A DNA stretch of 22,761 bases from JALOBO01 sp023228225 (GTDB lineage: Bacteria > Bacillota > Clostridia > Christensenellales > UBA1242). The notes below the pieces were generated by a model. That model was not told the DNA's origin and made no database searches. It saw only the letters and a list, made by a program, of their open reading frames with translations. The DNA is taken from the NCBI GenBank assembly GCA_041663585.1, contig JBAYMN010000017.1:1-22761 (forward strand), in the 5' to 3' direction. Positions within the stretch are counted from its first letter, which is position 1; each line of letters starts with the position of its first letter. The position numbers and the translations under genes are program-made. Below are positions 14,536-22,761 of the stretch, one piece after another.

Positions 14536-17500
14536 TTATCTTTGGTTTTCCACTCCAAATACTATTAATATTGGTGTTTTATATGTTGAGGTTATAACAC
14601 CTAAAAGTACTGAATTTGTCCATACACTATCAAAGTTGTAATTGTAAGGAATGCCAGACATTGTGCCAGCATTTTCTAAAATATCAATTCCAACTTTAAC
14701 GCCTCCATATGTTGTTGTACCCGTTACAGTTACCGCTAAATTGTTATTAGTATTTGCTACGGTGCCAACAGGTGCTCCGCCAATAATAATGCCCTCACTA
14801 CTTAAAACATCTGTCAAAAGTGCATATGTAAAGCTTATATCATCGTTTGTGCTATATCCTATTAATCCGCCTGAATATTTATAATCTGAATTACCAACTA
14901 TATCAATATCCGCATAATATGACACGTTTCCTGCAAAATATGCTTTTGAAATAGTGGCTGAACTGTTACCAATTAGTCCACCTGCATAAGCCTCACCCGA
15001 TATACTGTTAAAAGTAGCAGTAATTGTGTTAATTCTTGCAAAACAAGTTGATATCCAGAATGCATCAACATAATTTGTTGCAAATTCGCCAGCCAAACCT
15101 CCGATAAATACCTTATTCTGTGCCTGAACAATAATTGTATTTAATTTAGCAAAACTACTAACTATTTCAAGTAATTTATTAACATCAAGTACTGTTATGT
15201 TATTATAAGCCGAAATATATTTTCCTACTAGTCCACCGGTATATGCTTTTCCTAAATTATTTGTTGCCGAAACACAGTTGTTTGTTGCCGAAATAGAACC
15301 ACTTGATAGCAGTACATATGAATCACTTATTTTACCTGAAAGTTTTTTAATATCATATTCACTAATTATTTTGCTTTGAACTAGCCCTGCAAGCCCACCG
15401 ACAAATACACCAACGGTTTCGCTAGTAATAGTCTCATCAGTGCTGTTAACCGCACCAACAGCCAATATAGAATTTATTCCGCTATAATGGCTTTCTGTTA
15501 TATCTCCATACATAGCACCAGCAAGTCCGCCGGCAAATATTCCACTAATATTTGTTTTAAGGTTGCTTAATTTTACGGTAGAATCAGTAGTATCATTAAC
15601 TTTATCAATAATAATATTTCCACTTGCATAACTATCTATTATACTATCGCCTGCATAGCCCACAAGACCCCCCGCAAACAATCCGTTAACAGTGTACGCT
15701 CCTTTACCACTTGAATCCACTGTGCCTTTAAGTGATACATTTCCACTCGCACTACAACTTTCAACCATACTACTTAAAGTATATTCAAGCGTTACAATAT
15801 AATCATTTAAATCGTCTTCGCTTAAATCTACAAAATTTATCGTATTATCTAATATATTGTAATCAAATTTACATATTGCACTATTTAAAGTTACATTAAC
15901 AGAAACAATATCAACATTATTTCCCGTAATTGTAAATGAAGTGTTTTCTTTGTTATATGTAAATATTTTTTCAGATGTTTCACTCGTTATTGTATTTCCA
16001 ACTAGTCCACCAGCATATAAATTTTCGGTTGTAGTTTGTGGTAAATCATCAATTGTTGAGTTATTAAACTCTACATTTCCTACACTGTAACTAGATATTA
16101 CACTACCTAAACTTTGTCCAATAAGTCCGCCCACACTACCCATTAAAGCATAAACAGTAACTGCATTTTCGGCTACATTATTAAATCTAGCACTACCTGC
16201 AAAAATCATACCTTTATGATTTATACCAATAAGTCCACCTGCATAAACCATAGAATTTTCTGTTAAAGCATTAATTTTACCAGAAGAATAGTTAGAATCT
16301 AGTCTAGCATTTTCAACTATATCATCTCCTGCACCTAAGCCAAGATTATAACCTAACAATCCGCCAATATAATTTATATTTAAATTTGATATATCGCTGA
16401 AAGAAGATTGCAAGTCTATATTAACATTTGTATTTGTTGAACAGCCTTGTATATTAGCATATTCGCTGTAACCAGCAAGTCCGCCAACATAAATATTATT
16501 TTTTAAACCCTTCCTTATTAAAATATCAATAGCATTTTCATCAATTAACAAAATGTCATCATTATACCTATTATAACTGTTTTCAATTTTTCCATTGCTT
16601 TTTCCTACAATTCCTCCAAGGTATAAACTCGAACCACTTGCTTCGCCAGTATTTGTATAAACTATTTTGCAATTAGAACTTAAATCTTTTAGATGAGAAG
16701 CATTATTATTACCTACTATACCTCCCACATAAACAGTTTTTTGATAGTCCATACGACAAATTATACTAATTGAACCAGTTGAGTTTACATTACTATCGGG
16801 TAATGGCGAACCACCGGAAACCGTATTGTATGAATTATCTATATTACCTACCCAACCACCAATATAGCAGTCTATGTTAGAAGTAATTTCATAATCAATT
16901 AAATTACCTGTACCAGTAGATACAACACGACTACTATCTATATAATAATCTTTATAAGAGTAGCCTATTAATCCACCAACATACCGAGCGCCTGATACTG
17001 CCATAGTTAATGTTAAACTACACGATTCATATCTACCCAGCGTGCTATAACCAACTAATCCGCCTACATAATTTTTATCGCCACCTGTTACAGTAAATGT
17101 AGCATCAGTTGCCATAGTAACAGAAACATTAGAAATTGTGGTAAGATTTGCATTTGCAACTACTGTTCCCATTTTTGATTTAGTACTCAACTCAATGTTA
17201 ACGTCTAACAATGCTAATTCAAAGTCGGCAAGTTTTGCACCCATCGTATAATTAAATAAGCCTAAATTACTACCAGTTAATGAAACACCACTTATAACTT
17301 TTACAATTCCACCTACTGTGCTTGCACCTTTTAGCGTGCCTTTGAATGGGATAGTGTTAGTTCCTATTGATGCAAAAGCGATATCTGTTAAATCAATATC
17401 TACACCTATTTCAAATTGTTTATCATAATTTGAAGCATAGTGCGTAATCAAAGCATTTACAAATTCGGCTGTGGATTTTAATATTGTAGAAACAGAATTA

Positions 17501-20500
17501 TTAGCAACAAGTATAGGATAACTTCGATTTGTTTTTGACCAGTCATTTGTATACCATTCGCCAAACGCACCGCTTGCACTGGTGCTTTTCATGGTAGATA
17601 ATAATTGTGAATCTGAAATTAATTTATCAGCATATTCCATGTAAGGCGGATCTGTTATAGTAGAATTAGAGCCTATTTCGCGTAGTGTTGCGGTTGTGGC
17701 TACAAAATAATTATTATTAGATGCAACTGTACCAGTAAATGCTGTTAGATTATTTTCGGCGTAATCTTGTAATGAACCAATAAGTCCGCCAAGTTTTAAT
17801 GCGGTTTCTTCTGCATCTACATTATACTGACTGCGAGCATAATCAGTGTTAAAGTCAGTTGTAACCCAATTATTAGCCGCAACAGCATATTTTATAACAG
17901 TTTTAACTGGTACAGTAACCTGTTCTTCCCCAATAATACTTGATATAAATGCATCTAAATGCCCAATTAGTCCACCGACCGCAAATATTGCACGCACACT
18001 GCCAGTAGCATAAACATTTTCTAATTTTCCGCCTAGCATATATCCAATAAGTCCGCCAGCAATTTTTACACCTCTGGCGTATTCGCCCTGTCCATTCGCA
18101 ATACCTAAATCGCTAACTTTTGCCCTAGCATAACTACGAGTTAATTTGCCAGTTACAATCTCTCCGCTTTCTTCTGTCCCATAATTTATGCCAACAAGAC
18201 CGCCTGCATAATAAGATACACCACTATAACTAGAAGTTGAACCACCAAATAAATATTTTGCATCTAAACTTGAGTTTGCATCTACAAGTATTTGATCGGC
18301 ATCTGAATAAGCAATCCAAGAATAGTCAATGTTACCTAAATTTTCCGCAACAATACCACCGGTAACTTTAATTCCGCGTATAAACTGAGGAACAGTACTA
18401 TTTTGAGTACTAGCGGTCATAAGAGTGAAGTATGCATTATATACTTCGGTATTAATACCTATGTAGCCAACTGTACCGCCCGCAAATTCTGCAAGAATTT
18501 TAACTTTTCCGTTTGCATTTATATTTCTTACATATGCGGTTTCCAAATTACTTAAATTTATTATACCTGCAATAGAACCAGCATAAGAAATATATTTAAT
18601 GTTAGAACTATAATCTTCACTGTCACTCGCTATATAATGATAACTTAAAATTGTACTATCATAACCATCTACATCAGTAGGAGTATATGAAGTACACTGG
18701 AAGCCTGCATGTACCGAAAGATTTGAAGATATATTTACAATTCGGCTGTCGCCCAGTATTTCGCCAGCAAGCCCGCCAACCATATTGTAGCCTTGAACAA
18801 CTACCCCCTCGCCTAATAAATTAATATTGTAAATATAAGCATCGATTATTTGCCCTGCCAATATACCAACTCTACGAACATTAGTACCACTTACATCTAC
18901 TACATTGATGTTTAAGTTTTGAATTATGGCACGCTTAACCAGATTATTATTTGTATCGTAAGTACTTTGTACACCGGCGAACATTCCTAAATTATCATAT
19001 AAATCACTACTACCAGTACCAAAAATACCTGAGTTAATTCTAACTTGCGAAATAGTCATTCCATTGCCTTCAATCTGTCCTTTAAATATGACATTTGCGG
19101 TATCAACAGATAAATCAGTAGAATTAAATGAAATATCAGCAATAAATCTTACTATTTTATCAAATACCTTAGTGTTGGAATTTGTTGCTTCGTTAATTTT
19201 ATTGTTAAATTCTTCTGCGGTTTTAACAAGTATTGGATTAACAATATGTTCAGTTTTTAAAGCATAATCCCCGTTGCCATCAGTTGCTAATGAATATATG
19301 CCTGTTTCTTCATCTAAAATGTAATTACCATTTTCATCTTCTATATATGTATTTTTTACTTCATACTCGCCAAGTTTTGGACCAGTGTAATCATAATAGA
19401 AAGCAGAGTTAATTTCAGTATATGATGCCACCGAAAGAGTAGTAACATTTGCTTCTACTAATTGAGGAATTGCGGCAATAGTTTTATCGCTGTATAAACC
19501 AACTAATGGATCGCCAGTTTCGGTCCTTAATACTTCCATAGTCCATACGCCTTGTGGTATTTCGCTTGTGCTGACTGTATCTACAACGCCTTCTGTGTTT
19601 TGCGTAGAATATGTTACAGTTTCAAAAGTATCTATTGCATAGGTTGTATATATGCTTGCACTAATAAACGCATCATAATATAGTCCAGTTGCTGGGTCAG
19701 GAGTAGTATTTTCACCATCGCCGGAGTTTGCTACATAATGATTGCTTTCACTACCATTTATAATATCACCGCGTAAGAAATAACTATTTGTTATTGTGCC
19801 TGTATTGTTAAATGTATTGTCTAGCGTTGTCCCGGTAAAGGGAGTATGTGCAAAGTTATTTGTAATCATTTTTGAGTTTGTATAGCACTCTTCAATAATA
19901 CCAGAGTTTGAATATACAAAACCTGCCGAACGAGAAGCCGCAAAAGGATTAGTTTCTGTTTCTTCTAATAATTCATCGCCTAAAATTTTAATATTTGAAT
20001 AAGAATTATTTACCGCACCGCTATTACTATGTACAAACCCGCCAATAGTACCATAAGAAATTATTTGACTACCTGTTGCACGAGTTTCTGTAAGATTCGA
20101 ATTTTTAAGTTCACTGTAAGTTTCATCTTCATCTGATAAATACTGTATTTCCATTAGAGAGGTATCACCGCACACATATGAAGTGTTAATAGTCCCGTTA
20201 TTTCTGCCAACAAAACCACCAGTTAATGTACCAGTTGCTAATATTGCAGTATTTGTAATATCGCCACCTAAATAGTAACTGGAAGATACTATTCCGCGGT
20301 TTTCACCAATAAATCCGCCTAATGTCCCCGATGCTGATATTGTGCATTCTACACGGCTGTTAGTAACTACGCCAACTGTGCCACTTATTGAAGAAGAGTT
20401 AATTCCTACAAGCCCGCCGGAAATTATTGCATTTGTAGAAGCGGTTTGCGATGACCCACGGTGAGTAGTATTAAGTGTTATTCCAGTACTAACATTATCA

Positions 20501-22761
20501 ATCCAATCTGATCCGTGAATTTTTAATACATAACTGTTTGTCACACCATCAACTGTTGTGCGGGTGACAGTTACAATAGAATTATTTTGACTACTACTAG
20601 AAGAACCGGACAAGTTTTGTGTGGTGCCACTACTTTGTGCGGTATACTCTATAATTTCGCAATTTGTAATAATTCCGCCACGATTTTCGCCTACCAAAAT
20701 ACCAAATGTTACATCATTAAATGCTGTTGCATCAATAGTCAATGTATTTGTTGGCTGGTAAGATAGTGCGTAAAGGTTTGCGCCGATAACACCATTAGTA
20801 ACATTGCTGGCTTCAAGTGCATCTTCAAATGCTGTAATGTTATTACCTTTTTGTACATATATTCCGTTGTCAAGTACGGTAAGTCGACCATCTAAGGCTA
20901 TACTAATATTTTTAAGTATTGTAGCATCTGTAATATAGGAGAATAAACCTAGCGTTACATTGCTTTCTGCTATAAATCCTGTTAAATCAAAACTTCCAAT
21001 AAAAATCGTGTGGCCCAGTCCATCTAAACTTGCAATTGCAGTAGTTAATGGCTCCCAGTCTGTAAGATAAATATCATTTACAAGGGCATAAGATACACCA
21101 GCTTGCATAGTACTAAAATCGCCGGCATCATAAATTGGAGTAGGTACAGCATCTTGGTTTGGTTTAACTACTGGTAAAATGCTTGATGTATATGTTTTTT
21201 GTGCTATGCTAGATAATTCCGGCAATCCGCCCTCGCCATATACAATATTAAGTTCGGCAAAAATTCCAGCTTGTTTATTAAGCACTGGCTGAATGCCTAA
21301 AAAATAATAATATCCATCGGCATTAGAAGTAATTTGGAAAGTAGAATTGCTTTCTACGCTCTCTTCACTTTCTGGGTTTGGAGCATATGTTATACCGCTT
21401 TCATTAATTGAATAATACATAGTTGCTTGTGTTAAATCATCTATTTGCCAAATTTTCCAAATATTATAATTTTTCGCTAACTCTTCTTCAAACGCTTCAA
21501 TACACTGAGTTGCATATAAAGAATTATCAGCACTATAAGAAGCCAAAATATTAACTTCAAGTTTATAACTTTGCCCTGCTATAATTTCTATTGTATCATC
21601 AGGATTTATTATATTTGAGCCAATTTTAATTTCTATACTATTTATAGTATAAAGAACAATAATAAGGTCAAGTGTGGTTTCTTCTATAATTATTTCGCCA
21701 TCTACAACCTGATGCGCTTGTGCGGTAATCGTAATTACTTTACCAAGTAAATTTTGACTTGCGCCAACAGTTACACGGTATAGCCCTGCTACTTCATCTA
21801 CTGCTGTTAAGGATACTGTTTCGCCCGCCCCACCGTTTACAAAATTTGTAGTAATTGTGTGCGCCAGACTGAAATCTCTTATATTAAAGTAAATATCCGT
21901 GGTGCTACCAAGTGCCACATATTCGGTCGTAACAATATTGGAACTTGTGCCTACCGCAAAACTCATTTCTGCGGATTTTAATGTTTCTAAATTAATACTA
22001 GCTTGACTAGACACGGCATATTCATCACAATCATTTAAAGTATATGCCTTAACAATTATATTGTAATTTTCTGCACTTTTAACATTAGATGGAATAAGTA
22101 CTCTAACATATAACATACCATTAAAAGTCCAATCAGTAAGCGAAATCTTTTCAAGCCTAATTCCATTAGTAATGGTAACAGTACTGCCTAATTCTTCGTA
22201 CAATTTTGTGGTTTCATTATAGAGTCTTTGTTCAAATAAACTAACTCCGCTAGGAGAATTGTCTGATGTTATCTCTAAGTAATCCACATTTGAATAATAT
22301 GGGAAAAGTGCGATTTTTAAAATACCAATTCTGCCCGATATAATCAAATTTGAAGTTGTTTCGTTAATATTTACATTGCCATTAATATCAGTTTCGCCCC
22401 TAGAATAATACTGTAAATTAATATTAAGTGGATTTTGCGGATTTATAATAAGCGTAAAAGATGTATTAATATTAGTATAATTAATATTCTGTAAAGCCTC
22501 TACAAAATATGCTTGTAAATTTACTGCAATATTTAAAGTTTCGGTGATATATATCCTGTACTCTTCTTTTATGCTAAACTTATACTCATAAGAAATCAGT
22601 TTTGCATTTTCATCAAATACTTCACTTATTAGTTCGGCATTAATTATTCTACTAAACAAATCATTGTCAGTTAATGGACTAATGTCTTCGGTAATAGAGT
22701 TTTCTAAATCGTATGTCGTTATTATATTTCGTAAAATATCGGAATCTTCATTTTCTTCTGC
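14536..22761 (-). CDS. Giant GLUG-motif repeat protein, N-terminus outside the window
   Basis: The frame is open from the right edge to a TAA at 14536, at least 2741 codons. A TTG at 22659 is internal, since 34 in-frame sense codons precede it to the window edge. Function unknown; GLUG repeats occur in large surface or secreted proteins and are thought to stack as beta-solenoids. From the window edge: about 1-570 is beta-rich and repeat-free, possibly Ig-like; then come three modules. Each opens with an F.G...G type segment near a GLFSY/GMFAG/GLFNY turn (about 580, 1235, 1810), continues with GGLVGxNxGxIxxSYxxGxV-like repeats (about 30 by eye in total), and closes with a Trp followed by PQL or PIL (about 1075, 1735, 2713). 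The polymer is rich in Ser, Thr, Asn, Gly and Ile. It ends NQR shortly after the last PIL, with no LPxTG, membrane helix or SLH domain. Only one or two Cys appear per few hundred residues. Export signals would be outside the window. Confidence 0.85.
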   Translation of the reverse strand, partial: AEENEDSDILRNIITTYDLENSITEDISPLTDNDLFSRIINAELISEVFDENAKLISYEYKFSIKEEYRIYITETLNIAVNLQAYFVEALQNINYTNINTSFTLIINPQNPLNINLQYYSRGETDINGNVNINETTSNLIISGRIGILKIALFPYYSNVDYLEITSDNSPSGVSLFEQRLYNETTKLYEELGSTVTITNGIRLEKISLTDWTFNGMLYVRVLIPSNVKSAENYNIIVKAYTLNDCDEYAVSSQASINLETLKSAEMSFAVGTSSNIVTTEYVALGSTTDIYFNIRDFSLAHTITTNFVNGGAGETVSLTAVDEVAGLYRVTVGASQNLLGKVITITAQAHQVVDGEIIIEETTLDLIIVLYTINSIEIKIGSNIINPDDTIEIIAGQSYKLEVNILASYSADNSLYATQCIEAFEEELAKNYNIWKIWQIDDLTQATMYYSINESGITYAPNPESEESVESNSTFQITSNADGYYYFLGIQPVLNKQAGIFAELNIVYGEGGLPELSSIAQKTYTSSILPVVKPNQDAVPTPIYDAGDFSTMQAGVSYALVNDIYLTDWEPLTTAIASLDGLGHTIFIGSFDLTGFIAESNVTLGLFSYITDATILKNISIALDGRLTVLDNGIYVQKGNNITAFEDALEASNVTNGVIGANLYALSYQPTNTLTIDATAFNDVTFGILVGENRGGIITNCEIIEYTAQSSGTTQNLSGSSSSSQNNSIVTVTRTTVDGVTNSYVLKIHGSDWIDNVSTGITLNTTHRGSSQTASTNAIISGGLVGINSSSISGTVGVVTNSRVECTISASGTLGGFIGENRGIVSSSYYLGGDITNTAILATGTLTGGFVGRNNGTINTSYVCGDTSLMEIQYLSDEDETYSELKNSNLTETRATGSQIISYGTIGGFVHSNSGAVNNSYSNIKILGDELLEETETNPFAASRSAGFVYSNSGIIEECYTNSKMITNNFAHTPFTGTTLDNTFNNTGTITNSYFLRGDIINGSESNHYVANSGDGENTTPDPATGLYYDAFISASIYTTYAIDTFETVTYSTQNTEGVVDTVSTSEIPQGVWTMEVLRTETGDPLVGLYSDKTIAAIPQLVEANVTTLSVASYTEINSAFYYDYTGPKLGEYEVKNTYIEDENGNYILDEETGIYSLATDGNGDYALKTEHIVNPILVKTAEEFNNKINEATNSNTKVFDKIVRFIADISFNSTDLSVDTANVIFKGQIEGNGMTISQVRINSGIFGTGSSDLYDNLGMFAGVQSTYDTNNNLVKRAIIQNLNINVVDVSGTNVRRVGILAGQIIDAYIYNINLLGEGVVVQGYNMVGGLAGEILGDSRIVNISSNLSVHAGFQCTSYTPTDVDGYDSTILSYHYIASDSEDYSSNIKYISYAGSIAGIINLSNLETAYVRNINANGKVKILAEFAGGTVGYIGINTEVYNAYFTLMTASTQNSTVPQFIRGIKVTGGIVAENLGNIDYSWIAYSDADQILVDANSSLDAKYLFGGSTSSYSGVSYYAGGLVGINYGTEESGEIVTGKLTRSYARAKVSDLGIANGQGEYARGVKIAGGLIGYMLGGKLENVYATGSVRAIFAVGGLIGHLDAFISSIIGEEQVTVPVKTVIKYAVAANNWVTTDFNTDYARSQYNVDAEETALKLGGLIGSLQDYAENNLTAFTGTVASNNNYFVATTATLREIGSNSTITDPPYMEYADKLISDSQLLSTMKSTSASGAFGEWYTNDWSKTNRSYPILVANNSVSTILKSTAEFVNALITHYASNYDKQFEIGVDIDLTDIAFASIGTNTIPFKGTLKGASTVGGIVKVISGVSLTGSNLGLFNYTMGAKLADFELALLDVNIELSTKSKMGTVVANANLTTISNVSVTMATDATFTVTGGDKNYVGGLVGYSTLGRYESCSLTLTMAVSGARYVGGLIGYSYKDYYIDSSRVVSTGTGNLIDYEITSNIDCYIGGWVGNIDNSYNTVSGGSPLPDSNVNSTGSISIICRMDYQKTVYVGGIVGNNNASHLKDLSSNCKIVYTNTGEASGSSLYLGGIVGKSNGKIENSYNRYNDDILLIDENAIDILIRKGLKNNIYVGGLAGYSEYANIQGCSTNTNVNIDLQSSFSDISNLNINYIGGLLGYNLGLGAGDDIVENARLDSNYSSGKINALTENSMVYAGGLIGINHKGMIFAGSARFNNVAENAVTVYALMGSVGGLIGQSLGSVISSYSVGNVEFNNSTIDDLPQTTTENLYAGGLVGNTITSETSEKIFTYNKENTSFTITGNNVDIVSVNVTLNSAICKFDYNILDNTINFVDLSEDDLNDYIVTLEYTLSSMVESCSASGNVSLKGTVDSSGKGAYTVNGLFAGGLVGYAGDSIIDSYASGNIIIDKVNDTTDSTVKLSNLKTNISGIFAGGLAGAMYGDITESHYSGINSILAVGAVNSTDETITSETVGVFVGGLAGLVQSKIISEYDIKKLSGKISDSYVLLSSGSISATNNCVSATNNLGKAYTGGLVGKYISAYNNITVLDVNKLLEIVSSFAKLNTIIVQAQNKVFIGGLAGEFATNYVDAFWISTCFARINTITATFNSISGEAYAGGLIGNSSATISKAYFAGNVSYYADIDIVGNSDYKYSGGLIGYSTNDDISFTYALLTDVLSSEGIIIGGAPVGTVANTNNNLAVTVTGTTTYGGVKVGIDILENAGTMSGIPYNYNFDSVWTNSVLLGVITSTYKTPILIVFGVENQR

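Noticed and set aside
14850..20420. DNA-level tandem repeats or a CRISPR-like array in the giant gene
   Set aside because: The repetition is at protein level with diverged nucleotides and irregular spacing; no identical repeats with unique spacers.
22657..22659. TTG as the start codon of the giant repeat protein
   Set aside because: The frame stays open through 34 more codons to the window edge and no ribosome site precedes the TTG; the codon is an internal leucine.

Overview
The window is AT-rich, about one third GC by eye, and looks like a chromosomal segment of a low-GC Gram-positive bacterium. An uncultured, probably host-associated member of the Clostridia is most likely. The evidence is the conserved block murB - PHP phosphoesterase - whiA - dnaE preceded by uvrC, the block murC / rpmE - prmC - prfA, and spoVG. 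AAGGAG/GGAGG ribosome sites, TTGACT-17-TATACT type promoters and a giant GLUG-repeat protein also fit. No phage, transposon, CRISPR, tRNA or rRNA signal was found.

Layout: (1) 1-9151, all minus strand and read right to left: an ArsR-type regulator, uvrC, a solute-binding protein, murB, a PHP phosphoesterase, whiA, and the 5' four fifths of dnaE, which runs off the left edge. rapZ and yvcK, which normally lie between murB/PHP and whiA in Firmicutes, are absent. (2) 9152-9766: the arsR leader, then a small Cys-rich hydrophobic protein on the plus strand, ending at a bidirectional terminator. (3) 9767-13430, minus strand: murC, then rpmE with a strong promoter, prmC and prfA. (4) 13532-13901, plus strand: spoVG, divergent from murC. 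(5) 13902-14535: 634 bases without a gene, filled by a compact array of nested inverted repeats, read here as a ~600-nt structured RNA on the plus strand ending in a terminator hairpin. (6) 14536-22761, minus strand: one open frame of at least 2741 codons encoding three tandem GLUG-type repeat modules, running off the right edge.

Functionally, regions 1 and 3 are housekeeping: peptidoglycan precursor synthesis (MurB, MurC), nucleotide excision repair (UvrC), replication (DnaE), translation termination (RF1 and its methyltransferase), ribosomal protein L31, and the division/sporulation regulators WhiA and SpoVG. The accessory content is the giant repeat protein, the small Cys-rich protein, the lone solute-binding protein and the structured RNA. 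The RNA is the strongest candidate for something undescribed: its helices are mutually compatible, its size is that of the large ornate RNA classes (OLE, ROOL, GOLLD), and two G-U pairs plus the terminator tail favour the plus strand. I cannot run a covariance search, so whether it belongs to a known class is open.
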